DNA of 41,619 nucleotides. Origin: SAR116 cluster bacterium AG-355-O21. GTDB lineage: Bacteria; Pseudomonadota; Alphaproteobacteria; Thalassobaculales; Thalassobaculaceae. The notes below the pieces were generated by a model that ran no database searches, was not told where the DNA came from, and was given only the letters and a program-made list of their open reading frames with translations. Positions 1 to 9,010 of this stretch are shown piece by piece; position 1 is the first letter of the stretch, and every line of letters begins with the position of its first letter. The translations under genes were made by a program, and so were the position numbers. The stretch spans positions 1 to 41,619 of the forward strand of contig QCEM01000016.1 in assembly GCA_003280605.1 (NCBI GenBank). The letters run 5' to 3'.

Positions 1-1
1 G

Positions 2-799
2 TTAGACGCGCATCCGGAAATTTCCTGCCCGTCCGAGCAACTGACAAGCGAACTTGCGAAAAATCTTCGACAATTTTATGCCGCCTATAACGAAGTCTTG
101 GCGATTGCCGACGATCGAAACGGTGGCCAAGGCGTTCGGCCGATCAGTAAACAGGCGGTCGAGCGGATTTTTGCCTGCCACGTGCAGGTGATGGCCGAAG
201 ATACCGCCCAGGGAAAACCAATCTTTGGACTGAGCGATAACGCATTAGGTCTGAATATCGGTAAATTTTTGCGGATGTTTCCGACAGCGAAATTTATTCG
301 CATTGTCCGCAACCCGGTCGATCGGGGGGTGTCGCTGTGGCGGTATAACCATGAAGTTCATAAAAATACCGGCAACGAGGTGTTTTTTGCAAAATTTATG
401 GAGGCATCTGCCGGCACGGTAGAAGGCTGCATTTTGCATTACGCCGCGATGGATGCCGAAGAATTACGGAATTTCATCGCAGCTGTTGGCGACAATCCGA
501 ACGTCTTGATCATTCGATATGAAGACTTTAGTCAGGCGCGTCTGGCCGGCTTGAAACAAGTCTATGAATTTCTCGGTGCCGAAACCAGCCCGCAATTGCT
601 TGAGGAACTTGCTCACCAAGGCCAGATTGGCTCGATGGCGCAGGTCTCAAAAAATAAAGCGTTCTTTAGCGGCGGCGGGCGGACTGACTTTGGCGGCAAT
701 CGGATATCACCGGAAATTCGCCGCCAGGCACTGGAGATTATGAAGGACCCAATGCAGCGCTTAGGCTATGATTTAAGCGCTTTGCCGGAGGCTCGTTAA
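2..799 (+). CDS. Sulfotransferase family protein (5' end cut by window)
   Basis: The reading frame is open from base 2, and its first codons (LDAHPEISCPSEQ) align with residues 25-37 of the neighbouring sulfotransferase at 889. The gene therefore starts about 25 codons before the window and the 5'-phosphosulfate-binding loop is missing from view. An internal ATG at 98 is not the start. Visible family features are the 3'-phosphate-binding strand-helix (FIRIVRNPVDRGVSLW), an IIRYEDF strand, and a C-terminal [13 protein letters not shown] block shared with the next gene. The family transfers sulfate from PAPS to hydroxyl or amino groups of small molecules, sugars or lipids; the acceptor cannot be told from sequence. 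It ends 89 bp before its paralogue, so the pair is a tandem duplication. Confidence 0.85.
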   Translation, partial: LDAHPEISCPSEQLTSELAKNLRQFYAAYNEVLAIADDRNGGQGVRPISKQAVERIFACHVQVMAEDTAQGKPIFGLSDNALGLNIGKFLRMFPTAKFIRIVRNPVDRGVSLWRYNHEVHKNTGNEVFFAKFMEASAGTVEGCILHYAAMDAEELRNFIAAVGDNPNVLIIRYEDFSQARLAGLKQVYEFLGAETSPQLLEELAHQGQIGSMAQVSKNKAFFSGGGRTDFGGNRISPEIRRQALEIMKDPMQRLGYDLSALPEAR

Positions 800-888
800 G
801 TGCCGTATATGGGCATAGCACTACCGAAAAAATGGCTCTTTTGCTCGGTCATTTTGAAAACTTTAGGCGCTGACGGGAAGGTGTTCGA

Positions 889-1746
889 ATGATCAATCCT
901 GCCGCGCCATTTTTCTGCTCTGGACTTGCAAAATCAGGAACGACTTTTTTGCAAATGATGTTAGATGCGCATCCACAAATTTCCTGCCCATCGGAACATG
1001 CTTTCAGAACTGTGATTGAAAACCTAAATGCCTTCTATCACGCTTACAATGAGAGCCTTGAACTCGTGGCCCGCCGCACCGGCGGCCAAAAACCACGTGC
1101 GGTCAGTAAGAACGCTATTCAGCAAATGTTTGTCATGCACTTGCGGGTAATGGCGAAAGATGCCAGCCAAGGCAAGTCGATCTTTGGCCTTAACGACAAC
1201 ACGGTTCTACAGAATTACGCACTATTTGCCAAAATGCTTCCACAGGCTAAATTTTTATTCATCGTTCGCAATCCAATTGATCGTGCGCTGTCGCTTTGGG
1301 ACCATAATCATAGATTATATGAGATTGAAAAATCTGACGCGCATCTGCGTTTCTTAAAAAATTCTGATGGCACGCTGGACGGCAGCGTGATCGACCACGC
1401 AAGCCATGATGCGAAACGTTTAACGACTTTCTTGGATGCGGTTGGCGACAACCAAAATGCGTTGATCATTAAATATGAGGACCTCAGTCACGATCGGGTG
1501 ACGGGCCTCGGCCGGATTTATGATTTTCTCGGCGCGACCACGGCACCGGACGTGCTGCAGAGGATTGCGGCGGAAGGTGACATTGGCACCATGGCCAAAG
1601 CCTCAAACAGCCAGGCGTTTTTCAGTGGCGGCGGCCGGACGGACTTTGGCGGTAATAAGATATCCCCTGAGACACGCCGGCAAGCCCTACAGATTATTGC
1701 CGGTCCGATGCAGCGGCTGGGCTATGATTTGTCGCCATGGCAATAG
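889..1746 (+). CDS. Sulfotransferase family protein (tandem paralogue)
   Basis: A complete 285-residue PAPS-dependent sulfotransferase. The 5'-phosphosulfate-binding loop SGLAKSGTT lies at residues 11-19. The 3'-phosphate-binding segment [14 protein letters not shown] is at 124-137, with Arg and Ser in the expected places. [14 protein letters not shown] block at 244-256 is shared with the upstream gene and may be a substrate- or cofactor-closing loop specific to this pair. The ATG is preceded by GGGAAGG. No signal peptide or membrane segment is seen, so it is probably cytosolic. The last 53 bp overlap the 3' end of thiE on the other strand. Acceptor unknown; exopolysaccharide, lipid or small-metabolite sulfation are all possible. 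Confidence 0.88.
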   Translation: MINPAAPFFCSGLAKSGTTFLQMMLDAHPQISCPSEHAFRTVIENLNAFYHAYNESLELVARRTGGQKPRAVSKNAIQQMFVMHLRVMAKDASQGKSIFGLNDNTVLQNYALFAKMLPQAKFLFIVRNPIDRALSLWDHNHRLYEIEKSDAHLRFLKNSDGTLDGSVIDHASHDAKRLTTFLDAVGDNQNALIIKYEDLSHDRVTGLGRIYDFLGATTAPDVLQRIAAEGDIGTMAKASNSQAFFSGGGRTDFGGNKISPETRRQALQIIAGPMQRLGYDLSPWQ

Positions 1747-2368
1747 CTTTATGAAAACTTTCAACGCCGCCGCCGGGGCCGTCCGGATGGTTCCACACGG
1801 CACTAATAACGGCCAGAAAATCAGCCTGAGCTTGCACCAATGGCGCGCAGTTTTCAGCAGTAATGCCGCCGATCGCAACAGTCGGCACCACCGCAATATC
1901 AGTCCACCAGCGTAAAATCTCTAGGCTGGCCTGATGGCTGACATCCTTGGTGTTGGTGGGGAAAAACGCCCCAAAAGCAACGTAATCGGCACCTGCCTCG
2001 GCTGCTGTCATCGCCAGGTGGCGTGAATCATGGCAGGTGACGCCGATCATCGCATCGCGGCCCAAAATGTCGCGCGCCACCTCATAAGGACTGTCGCCTT
2101 GCCCAATGTGAACCCCGTCACAGCCTGCCTCTGCGGCTAAGTCAGGACGGTCATTCATCAAAACCGGCACCCCATAGCGATGCGCAACCGGCACGATTTC
2201 TGCGGCTGCATTGCGAATGCTGTCGTCATCGACATCTTTAAGCCGCAGCTGCAGACAGGCCACAGGACCGGCTTCGAGTGCCGCAGCAAGGTCTTTGGCA
2301 AACGCCGCCGGCACCAAAGCCGGCGGTGTTATCAGATATAATTGGCAGGGGGCGTTAGCCGCGCTCAC
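1694..2368 (-). CDS. thiE: Thiamine-phosphate synthase
   Basis: A 224-residue TIM-barrel enzyme that joins HMP-pyrophosphate and thiazole phosphate to make thiamine phosphate. Family motifs in order: CLQLRLKD (38-45, pyrophosphate side), NDRPDLA (72-78), GVHIGQ (85-90), GAFFPT (133-138, thiazole-phosphate loop) and VAIGGIT (164-170). Length is normal. The start is a GTG whose last two bases and the following A form the TGA stop of the aldolase gene (GTGA, 4-bp overlap), so translation is probably coupled. The 3' end overlaps the convergent sulfotransferase by 53 bp. It is the last gene of the transketolase-GAPDH-aldolase block; transketolase itself needs thiamine diphosphate, which gives the arrangement sense. 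Confidence 0.93.
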   Translation of the reverse strand: MSAANAPCQLYLITPPALVPAAFAKDLAAALEAGPVACLQLRLKDVDDDSIRNAAAEIVPVAHRYGVPVLMNDRPDLAAEAGCDGVHIGQGDSPYEVARDILGRDAMIGVTCHDSRHLAMTAAEAGADYVAFGAFFPTNTKDVSHQASLEILRWWTDIAVVPTVAIGGITAENCAPLVQAQADFLAVISAVWNHPDGPGGGVESFHKAIAMATNHSPAAASDRQ

Positions 2369-3300
2369 GCTTTGCCCTTATAGATATCGATGATGGTGTT
2401 AAGCATCGCCAGCGCCTCAGCACGCGGCCGTTGGAAGGTGTTGCGGCCAATGATCGAACCACTGGCACCACCTGCGTAAAGCTGGCGAATTTCGCCTAAA
2501 AGCCCATCAAGGTCTTTTGCTTCGCCGCCTGAAAACACAACAATGCGCCGACCATTGAATGTTGACTGCACCACATGGGCGATGCGCTCTGCCAACGTGT
2601 TGATTTTGATATGATTGGCTTCATAAGCTTTCTTGGCGGCGTCCAACTCAAGATGCGCCGTCGGTGGTTTGACTTTGATGATATGAGCGCCGAGAAGCGC
2701 CGCCATATGCGCGGCATAAGCGACGATATCAACGGCTGTCTCACCTTGTTTTGACAAGTCGCCGCCACGTGGGTAGGACCAGACCACCACGGCCAAGCCG
2801 TAGGCTTTGGCTTCCTCGGCCATTTCTTGAATTTGGCCCATCATCTCAAAAGCCCCGTCGGAGCTGGGGTAGATGGTGAAACCAATCGCAGAGCAACCCA
2901 GCCGTAATGCCTCCTGCACGGAACCTGTGATCGCTTGCACCGGCCCTTCCTTGTCGCGCGCCAGCGAGTTGGCGCTGTTGACCTTCATAATGGTCGGAAT
3001 TTGACCGGCAAACGTATCCGCCCCGGCTTCCAGCATGCCGAGCGGGGCAGCATATGCCGACAACCCGGCATCAATTGCCAGACGGAAATGATAATGCGGA
3101 TCATAGCCTTCGGGGTTGGGCGCAAAGCTGCGGGCGGGGCCATGCTCAAAGCCTTGGTCCACAGGCAGAATGACGAGGCGGCCTGTGCCGCCAAGCTTGC
3201 CTTGCATCAAAATCCGCGCCAGGTTGGCTTTGGTGCCGGGAGAATCAGATTCGTAATTATCCAAAATGCGTTTGACGCGTTGGGTAACCTTCATAGCCAT
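2365..3300 (-). CDS. Class I fructose-bisphosphate aldolase (FbaB/DhnA type)
   Basis: A 311-residue Schiff-base aldolase of the archaeal/bacterial DhnA type, which interconverts fructose 1,6-bisphosphate with DHAP and glyceraldehyde 3-phosphate. Visible motifs: [12 protein letters not shown] near 44-55; VVVWSYPRG (171-179); HIIKVKPPT (206-214), which carries the probable Schiff-base lysine (Lys209 or Lys211); and a C-terminal phosphate-binding VFSGGEAKD and [18 protein letters not shown] lies just before the ATG. It follows gap by 26 bp in the same direction. It is not the class II zinc enzyme: the expected His metal ligands are absent. The gene symbol is left blank because several names are in use. 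Confidence 0.9.
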   Translation of the reverse strand: MAMKVTQRVKRILDNYESDSPGTKANLARILMQGKLGGTGRLVILPVDQGFEHGPARSFAPNPEGYDPHYHFRLAIDAGLSAYAAPLGMLEAGADTFAGQIPTIMKVNSANSLARDKEGPVQAITGSVQEALRLGCSAIGFTIYPSSDGAFEMMGQIQEMAEEAKAYGLAVVVWSYPRGGDLSKQGETAVDIVAYAAHMAALLGAHIIKVKPPTAHLELDAAKKAYEANHIKINTLAERIAHVVQSTFNGRRIVVFSGGEAKDLDGLLGEIRQLYAGGASGSIIGRNTFQRPRAEALAMLNTIIDIYKGKA

Positions 3301-3326
3301 AAACTCCTTTTAAGACACACCGCCGA

Positions 3327-4340
3327 TTATAACGTCTTTGCCATCGCCGCAGTGGTATCCAGCATGCGGTTCGAGAATCCCCACTCGTTATCATACCAGC
3401 TCATCACCCGCACCAGCATACCATCAATCACTTGCGTTTGGCTGAGATCAAAGGTCGAGCTGTGCGGATTGTGGTTAAAATCAATCGACACCAAAGGCAG
3501 TTTATTGATCCCTAAAATTCCTTTCAGCGGCCCGTCGCTGGCGGCCGCCGTGATGGCCGCATTGACGGCGTCGACGCTGGTGGCTGATTTGGGGGTAAAT
3601 TTAAAGTCAATCAAGCTGACATTTGGGGTCGGCACCCGAATGGCGGTGCCATCTAATTTGCCGGCAAGTTCCGGCAAAACCAGACCAACGGCTTTCGCCG
3701 CCCCGGTTGAGGTCGGGATCATTGAGCTGCCGGCGGCGCGGCCACGGTAAAGGTCAGAATGCATCACGTCCAAGGTCGGTTGATCGCCGGTAAAAGCGTG
3801 GATCGTGGTCATGTAACCACGTTCAATACCGATCGCTTGGTTGAGCACATGGGCCACCGGCGCCAGGCAGTTGGTCGTGCACGAGGCATTGGAAATGACG
3901 GTATGCTCTGCTGTCAGTTGCTGATGATTGACGCCGTAAACAACCGTCAGGTCAGCGCCGCTTGCTGGGGCCGACACGATCACCCGCTTGGCGCCGGCGG
4001 CTAGATGCTTGGCGGCGGCTTCGCGTTTGGTAAACAGTCCGGTGCATTCCAGCACAATATCGACGCCGTTGGCGGCATGGGGCAAATTTGCCGGATCGCG
4101 CTCAGCCGTCACGGCGATTGGGCCGTAGCCAACATCGATTGTGCTGCCGTCAACGCTGATATCGGCAGGGAAACGGCCGTGGTTGGAATCCCACTGCAGC
4201 AAGTGGGCATTGGTTTCCACAGGACCTAGGTCATTGATCGAGACGGCTCGAATGTCTTCACGGCCGCTTTCTACCAGTGCCCGCAGGACCAAGCGACCAA
4301 TTCGCCCAAAACCGTTGATGGAGACCTTAACTTGCGACAT
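3327..4340 (-). CDS. gap: Type I glyceraldehyde-3-phosphate dehydrogenase
   Basis: 337 residues, normal length. The Rossmann motif NGFGRIGRL (9-17) starts the NAD domain. SINDL (34-38) carries the acidic residue that favours NAD over NADP. The catalytic cysteine is Cys154 in SNASCTTNC, with His181 in TIHAFTGDQ as its partner. The enzyme oxidises and phosphorylates glyceraldehyde 3-phosphate to 1,3-bisphosphoglycerate. The ribosome site AAAGGA lies 8 bp before the ATG. It sits 67 bp after transketolase and 26 bp before the aldolase, in one probable operon. Phosphoglycerate kinase, a frequent companion between gap and the aldolase, is not here. Confidence 0.96.
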   Translation of the reverse strand: MSQVKVSINGFGRIGRLVLRALVESGREDIRAVSINDLGPVETNAHLLQWDSNHGRFPADISVDGSTIDVGYGPIAVTAERDPANLPHAANGVDIVLECTGLFTKREAAAKHLAAGAKRVIVSAPASGADLTVVYGVNHQQLTAEHTVISNASCTTNCLAPVAHVLNQAIGIERGYMTTIHAFTGDQPTLDVMHSDLYRGRAAGSSMIPTSTGAAKAVGLVLPELAGKLDGTAIRVPTPNVSLIDFKFTPKSATSVDAVNAAITAAASDGPLKGILGINKLPLVSIDFNHNPHSSTFDLSQTQVIDGMLVRVMSWYDNEWGFSNRMLDTTAAMAKTL

Positions 4341-4407
4341 TTACCCTATCCTTTGTTGTTTTCTAACGACGTTTATTATTGATTTTGAGTGCTGCTGGCC
4401 AGTGATC

Positions 4408-6405
4408 TTAACCTGCTAGCTGCGCCCGTGCTGCGGCTTCGACAGCGGCGGCGGTAATCCCAAAATGCTCAAACAGTTTACCGGCGGGTGCCGACTCTCC
4501 GAAGTGTGACATGCCGATAAAGGCACCATCACGGCCAATCAAGCCATCCCAGCCTTGGCGGATTCCTGCCTCCACCACAACCGTTGCCGAGCCAGGGGCA
4601 AGGACTTCGTCCTGGTAGCTGCGATCCTGACTTTGAAAGCGGTCTAAACATGGCATCGAGACAACAGCTGTGGCAATGCCGTCGGCTTCCAATGCAGCAC
4701 GCGCGGTGGTTGCGAGTTCAACTTCTGAGCCGCTTGCAATAAAGGTCACCTGGCGCTTGCCGGTGGCGGCGTCCGCCAATACATAGCCGCCACGCAAACA
4801 CGGATTATCCGCAGAAAATTCAGTGCGCAGTTGCGACAAGCCTTGACGGCTCAATGCCAGCACCGATGGCGTTGCCCGGTCGATAATTGCAGCTTCCCAA
4901 CATTCCGCCGTCTCGACCGCGTCCGCCGGCCGGTAAACATTCAGATTGGGTATCGCCCGCAGCGCCGCCAAATGCTCCACAGGTTGATGGGTTGGTCCGT
5001 CTTCACCCAAGCCGATCGAGTCATGCGTCATGACGTAAATCGTACCCAAGCCCATCAATGCGGCAAGCCGAATGGCGGGGCGGCAATAATCTGTGAACAC
5101 CAAAAATGTGCCGCCGGCAGCAATCACACCGCCATGCAAGGCCATGCCGTTCATTGCCGCTGCCATGGCATGCTCACGAATGCCGTAATACATGTAATTC
5201 CCGTCCGGATTATCGGCATCAATGGCGGTCATAGCGGCCACTTTGGTGTTGTTTGATCCGGTCAGGTCAGCAGACCCGACAATCAAACTCGGCACCGCCG
5301 GGACCAGCGCCTCGATGCTATTCTGTGAGGCAACGCGGCTGGCGATTTTCACGGGCTCGGCTGCTAATTTTTGCTTCATGGCGGTGATCGCGGCGCGTGC
5401 CGCAGCATCGCTGGGTGCCGCCATTGCGGTGGTGAACTCATCTTGATTGGCGGCTGCCGCCAACCGATCGCGCCAGGCGGCATGTAAAGCTTTGCCGCGA
5501 TTGCCCGCCGCTTTCCAGGCAGCGGCGATATCATCGGGAATAACAAATGCCGGGTATGGCCAGTCAAGCGCCGTGCGGGTCGCCGCGATCTCGTCGGCGC
5601 CAAGCGGCGCCCCATGCGAGCCTGCCGTGCCGGCTTTGGTCGGTGCGCCATAGCCAATGGTTGTCTTGCAGGCAATCAGGCTTGGTTTGTCGCTGCTTTG
5701 GGCGGCTGTTAACGCTGCTGCGATGGCGTCCGGATCATGACCGTCAATTGCCGTACAGGCCCAGCCAGAGGCCTCAAAACGGCTGATATGATCGTCCGAC
5801 GTGCTAAGCGATGTCGGCCCGTCAATGGAAATGCCATTGTCATCAAAAAGCACAATCAGCTTGGATAGCTTTTGGTGCCCGGCCAGTGAAATAGCTTCTT
5901 GGCTGATCCCTTCCATCAAGCAGCCGTCGCCGGCGATGACATAGGTGCGATGGTCGACCAGCGCCTGGCCATGGCGGGCGGCCAGGGTGCGTTCGGCCAA
6001 TGCCAAACCGACGGCGTTGGCCAGGCCTTGTCCAAGCGGGCCGGTTGTCGTCTCAATGCCGCCGCCGACACCATATTCCGGGTGTCCTGCCGTGCGCGCG
6101 CCGAATTGCCGGAAATTCTTGATCTCATCTAAGCTAAAATCGCCGTAGCCGGTCAGATGCAGCAGGCCATATAGCAGCATCGAGCCGTGACCGGCAGACA
6201 ACACAAAGCGATCGCGGTCATGCCAATCAGGTGCCGATGGATCGTATTTTAAAAATTGCTTGAACAAGACAGTCGCCACATCGGCCATACCCATCGGCAT
6301 GCCGGGATGGCCTGAATTGGCAGCTTGAACGGCATCCATGGCAAGGGCGCGGAGGGCATTGGCCATGGAGCGTGGCGAGACGGCAGGCGAAGAAGATGAC
6401 GTCAT
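4408..6405 (-). CDS. tkt: Transketolase
   Basis: 665 residues, full length. The thiamine-diphosphate site is shown by SGHPGMPMGMA (31-41) and the GDG...N motif (GDG at 159-161, Asn190). The central pyrimidine domain carries GIREHAMAAAMNGMALHGG, which contains the glutamate that activates the cofactor. HDSIGLGEDGPTHQPVEHL is the transketolase substrate-binding segment and separates it from DXS and pyruvate dehydrogenase E1. It moves two-carbon units between sugar phosphates in the pentose-phosphate pathway. It is the first gene of a minus-strand block with gap, aldolase and thiE, and is divergent from the zapA operon. A purine-rich stretch (AAGGTG) precedes the ATG. Confidence 0.96.
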   Translation of the reverse strand: MTSSSSPAVSPRSMANALRALAMDAVQAANSGHPGMPMGMADVATVLFKQFLKYDPSAPDWHDRDRFVLSAGHGSMLLYGLLHLTGYGDFSLDEIKNFRQFGARTAGHPEYGVGGGIETTTGPLGQGLANAVGLALAERTLAARHGQALVDHRTYVIAGDGCLMEGISQEAISLAGHQKLSKLIVLFDDNGISIDGPTSLSTSDDHISRFEASGWACTAIDGHDPDAIAAALTAAQSSDKPSLIACKTTIGYGAPTKAGTAGSHGAPLGADEIAATRTALDWPYPAFVIPDDIAAAWKAAGNRGKALHAAWRDRLAAAANQDEFTTAMAAPSDAAARAAITAMKQKLAAEPVKIASRVASQNSIEALVPAVPSLIVGSADLTGSNNTKVAAMTAIDADNPDGNYMYYGIREHAMAAAMNGMALHGGVIAAGGTFLVFTDYCRPAIRLAALMGLGTIYVMTHDSIGLGEDGPTHQPVEHLAALRAIPNLNVYRPADAVETAECWEAAIIDRATPSVLALSRQGLSQLRTEFSADNPCLRGGYVLADAATGKRQVTFIASGSEVELATTARAALEADGIATAVVSMPCLDRFQSQDRSYQDEVLAPGSATVVVEAGIRQGWDGLIGRDGAFIGMSHFGESAPAGKLFEHFGITAAAVEAAARAQLAG

Positions 6406-6729
6406 TATGGCACCTTAAGGATCACAAGGTCTGAAAATGGCAGATCTGAGTTCACGGCTCTTTAATCCGTGTCGAGCGGCTCAATGCTGCAAAATTGCGC
6501 GTAGAACTTCCGCAGGCACAAATCATGGCCGAAGATGCCGCCGCCGGGCTGGCGCGTCAACCGAAGAAATTGTCCCATCGCGTCGTAGTTGCCGCATCAG
6601 GTGGTAACAATAAAGCTGTATCTGTGACAACCGCAGGCGAGTTGTCGTTGACGTAGGGGCTTGGCCGAACGTATGATGAGGCAACTTTAAGGACCGTCAA
6701 TTAGTCATTGTATTTTGCGAGGAATATCG
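6406..6729. other. Divergent intergenic region between tkt and the zapA operon
   Basis: 324 bp with no convincing gene. It must hold the promoter for the minus-strand transketolase block and the plus-strand small-protein/zapA operon. The plus-strand promoter candidate is listed separately. I see no clear operator palindrome. Confidence 0.6.
6648..6677 (+). promoter_or_regulatory. Putative sigma70 promoter of the zapA operon
   Basis: TTGACG at 6648-6653 and TATGAT at 6672-6677, separated by 18 bp, close to the sigma70 consensus. The predicted start near 6684 gives a leader of about 45 bases before the ATG at 6730. Identified by eye only. Confidence 0.5.
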
Positions 6730-6954
6730 ATGGGCAGACTCAATGATGCACGCGATCGTCTATCGGCTGCGGTTGCCCGCCTCGAACAGGTTTTAACCGA
6801 AAATCCGCCTGCTGACGACACTGCAAACGCAAGCTTGCAGCGCGAACTTGCGGCGTTGCAGGTCAAATATTCCGAGGTTTCTGCCGCTGCCAGCGATGTT
6901 GGCGGGCAGCTTGATCAAACCATCGCGCGGCTTGAAGCGGCGTTGGAGAGCTAA
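6730..6954 (+). CDS. Small coiled-coil protein upstream of zapA (DUF4164-like)
   Basis: 74 residues from the ATG at 6730, which has AGGA about 7 bp upstream; an in-frame TTG at 6715 has no ribosome site and is less likely. The protein is Ala/Leu/Glu-rich with heptad-like spacing across most of its length (LSAAVARLEQVL, then LQRELAALQVKYSEV and LDQTIARLEAAL), so it should be a coiled coil. Short proteins of this type (DUF4164) commonly sit directly before zapA in alphaproteobacteria, and here the gap is 6 bp. A role next to ZapA in cell division is inferred from position only. Confidence 0.75.
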   Translation: MGRLNDARDRLSAAVARLEQVLTENPPADDTANASLQRELAALQVKYSEVSAAASDVGGQLDQTIARLEAALES

Positions 6955-6960
6955 TCGGTC

Positions 6961-7311
6961 ATGGGCCAAGTTGATATCACCGTAAACGGCAAAATCTATC
7001 GTATCGCCTGCGAAGACGGCGAGGAAGAGCGGCTTGGCAGTCTTGCCGGTATTGTCGATGCGCATGTGCATGAGTTGCTTGAACAAGTCGGCAATAACAT
7101 CAGCGATAGCCGATTATTGGTCATGGCAAGCTTGCTAATTGCCGATGAGCTTATGGATCTGCGTGATAGCCGCGATGAAACTGTCGACGAAGACGACGCC
7201 GATGGTGTCGGTGAATTATCGCCGGAAGCAGAAGAAAGTTTGGCCGCTGCAATCGATGCGGTTTCGGGACGGATTGAAGCACTTACCGATCAATTTGCGC
7301 GCAGCAGGTGA
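6961..7311 (+). CDS. zapA: Cell division protein ZapA
   Basis: 116 residues. The N-terminal half matches the ZapA fold: VDITVNGKIYRIAC (4-17), then an acidic EEERL, then a long helix with VDAHVHELLEQVG and SRLLVMASLLIADELMDL. The C-terminal half is a predicted coiled coil with an acidic linker (DEDDADG). ZapA binds FtsZ and promotes protofilament bundling at the septum. It follows the small coiled-coil gene by 6 bp with GGAGAG upstream. The 6S RNA and 5-formyl-THF cyclo-ligase follow, the usual order in proteobacteria, which supports the call. Confidence 0.92.
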   Translation: MGQVDITVNGKIYRIACEDGEEERLGSLAGIVDAHVHELLEQVGNNISDSRLLVMASLLIADELMDLRDSRDETVDEDDADGVGELSPEAEESLAAAIDAVSGRIEALTDQFARSR

Positions 7312-7337
7312 CAAACCCTGTCAGTTCAAGGTACAAA
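7308..7337 (+). promoter_or_regulatory. Putative promoter of 6S RNA
   Basis: GTGACA at 7308-7313 and TACAAA at 7332-7337 with an 18-bp spacer. The -35 box overlaps the zapA stop codon. The implied start near 7344 coincides with the first base of the predicted 6S closing stem, so the two predictions support each other. Confidence 0.45.
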
Positions 7338-7343
7338 CTGGCG

Positions 7344-7505
7344 ACGGTCGCTGCCTGGTTTGTTAGGACGCGCATATCTCTGGGGCTATACTCCATTTTC
7401 CTTGGGAGCTACCTCTGCCGAGATCGTGGTCTTGGTACGCGGCGCCCACCTGCACGAGCAGGCACCAGAGGATGGCATGGGAGCCGACGGCTAAGGTGGC
7501 ACCGT
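7344..7505 (+). ncRNA. ssrS: 6S RNA
   Basis: The 219 bp between zapA and the 5-formyl-THF cyclo-ligase gene is the conserved location of 6S RNA in proteobacteria. The region folds as a long rod by eye. The ends can close as ACGGTcGCtgCCT (7344-7356) against AGGtgGCACCGT (7494-7505). An inner CCTCTG pairs with CAGAGG, and the tip is CCTGC-ACGA-GCAGG. An unpaired middle remains, as expected for the open-promoter mimic that binds sigma70 RNA polymerase. A short T-rich stretch follows. The exact ends are inferred; no covariance search was possible. Confidence 0.72.
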
Positions 7506-7530
7506 TGTTTTAATTGCTAAAGGGTGATGC

Positions 7531-8136
7531 TTGGACGACACCGACATGCCCGCACCGCAAGATGTTGCGAATGTCAAATCGGCCCTGCGGAGCGAGGCGG
7601 AAGCGCGACGGGTGCAGGCAGCAGCCGATGATGATGGCAGTGCCGCCGTCCGCATGGCCGACAACGTTATGTCTTGGCGTCGGCCGGTGGCCGGTGACTT
7701 CATCGGTGTCTACTGGCCGTTTCGAAGTGAAATTGATACCCGCCCATTGATCCATCAACTGCACGCTGCCGGCTGTGTGATCGGCTTGCCGGTTGTGACG
7801 GCAAAAGCAGCACCACTGGTTTTTCGCCAGTGGACGCCCGATATCGTTCTGGTCGCAGATCGTTTCGGGGTGTTGATTCCCGGGCCGGAAGCGGCAGAGC
7901 TGACACCACGGACAGTTGTGACGCCGCTGTTGGCCTTTGACCGACGCGGCTATCGATTGGGATATGGCGGCGGCTTTTATGATCGCACCTTGGCCAAATT
8001 ACGCGCCGAGGACGGTGTTTTGGCCGTTGGTGTCGGTTTTGCGGCGCAAGAAATGGACGTTGTCCCGACGGCTGAATTTGATATGCAGCTGGATGCGGTC
8101 GCCACCGAGACGGCAGTTTTAGAACTTGGGGTATAA
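7531..8136 (+). CDS. 5-formyltetrahydrofolate cyclo-ligase
   Basis: 201 residues. The enzyme uses ATP to turn 5-formyl-THF into 5,10-methenyl-THF. The C-terminal signature is clear: LLAFDRRGYRLGYGGGFYDR followed by TLAKLRA, with VLIPGPEAAEL before it (substrate and Mg-ATP loops). The N-terminal basic helix (SALRSEAEARRVQ) matches the family. The TTG at 7531 has AAAGGG upstream and is the favoured start; an ATG at 7546 is the alternative. Its position after zapA and 6S RNA is the conserved one. It ends 3 bp before the next gene, so the two are probably co-transcribed. Confidence 0.9.
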   Translation: MDDTDMPAPQDVANVKSALRSEAEARRVQAAADDDGSAAVRMADNVMSWRRPVAGDFIGVYWPFRSEIDTRPLIHQLHAAGCVIGLPVVTAKAAPLVFRQWTPDIVLVADRFGVLIPGPEAAELTPRTVVTPLLAFDRRGYRLGYGGGFYDRTLAKLRAEDGVLAVGVGFAAQEMDVVPTAEFDMQLDAVATETAVLELGV

Positions 8137-8139
8137 TGA

Positions 8140-8961
8140 ATGCGGGTTTTATTTTTAGGCGATGTGGTTGGCCGGGTTGGCCGCGATGCGGTGATCGCTG
8201 AATTGCCGGGTTTGCGGGACCGGTTGGCGCTCGATTTTGTTGTTGTAAACATTGAAAATGCCGCCGGCGGTTTTGGCGTCACCGAACACATTTGTAATGC
8301 CATGCTCGACGCCGGTGCCGACGTGCTGACCTCGGGCAATCATATCTGGGATAAGCGCGAAATCATTACCTATATAGATGAGCAACCGCGCCTTCTGCGA
8401 CCGCTGAATTATCCGGAAAACACCCCTGGTCGCGGTGCCAATATGTATGAATTGGGCGATGGCCGACGGGTCATGGTGATCAATGTCATGCTGCGGCTGT
8501 TCATGGATGCGTTAGATGATCCATTCGCCGCCGTTGAGCGGCAAATCGCCGATATCTCCCTTGGTTACGGCGCGGACTTTATCTTGGTCGATATGCATGG
8601 CGAGGCCAGCAGTGAGAAAATGGCTATGGGGCATTTCTTAGATGGCCGTGCCAGCCTTGTTGTTGGCACCCATACCCATGTGCCGACAGCGGACCATTGC
8701 ATTCTGCCCCATGGCACCGGCTATCAGACCGACGCCGGCATGTGCGGCGATTATGATTCCATCATCGGCATGAAAAAAGATGCGCCGATTGACCGTTTCA
8801 CCCGCAAAATGCCCGGCATGCGGTTAGAGCCGGCAGACGGTGAGGCGACCATTTGCGGGGTCATGGTGGACACCGACGATGCTACCGGATTGACAACACG
8901 GATTGCGCCTTTAAGGCTGGGCGGGCATTTATCGACAACCTTGCCTGCGCAAGCGTCATAA
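8140..8961 (+). CDS. YmdB-family metallophosphoesterase (TIGR00282)
   Basis: 273 residues with the two-metal phosphoesterase signature of the YmdB family: FLGDVVGRVGRDAV (5-18), ENAAGGFG, SGNHIWDKREI, VDMHGEASSEK, and GTHTHVPTAD with paired histidines. Family members hydrolyse 2',3'-cyclic nucleotides, and some affect RNA levels or biofilm behaviour; the role here is unknown. The gene starts 3 bp after the cyclo-ligase stop, with GGGG in the end of that gene as ribosome site, so translation is likely coupled. Confidence 0.9.
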   Translation: MRVLFLGDVVGRVGRDAVIAELPGLRDRLALDFVVVNIENAAGGFGVTEHICNAMLDAGADVLTSGNHIWDKREIITYIDEQPRLLRPLNYPENTPGRGANMYELGDGRRVMVINVMLRLFMDALDDPFAAVERQIADISLGYGADFILVDMHGEASSEKMAMGHFLDGRASLVVGTHTHVPTADHCILPHGTGYQTDAGMCGDYDSIIGMKKDAPIDRFTRKMPGMRLEPADGEATICGVMVDTDDATGLTTRIAPLRLGGHLSTTLPAQAS

Positions 8962-9010
8962 CGGAACTTTCAGCGGCGGTTTAAGAGCGGCGCGGCTTTT
9001 GGGGGTTTAA

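Noticed and set aside
2935..3750. 271-codon plus-strand frame across aldolase and gap
   Set aside because: Antisense to two certain genes and spans their junction; no protein similarity seen.
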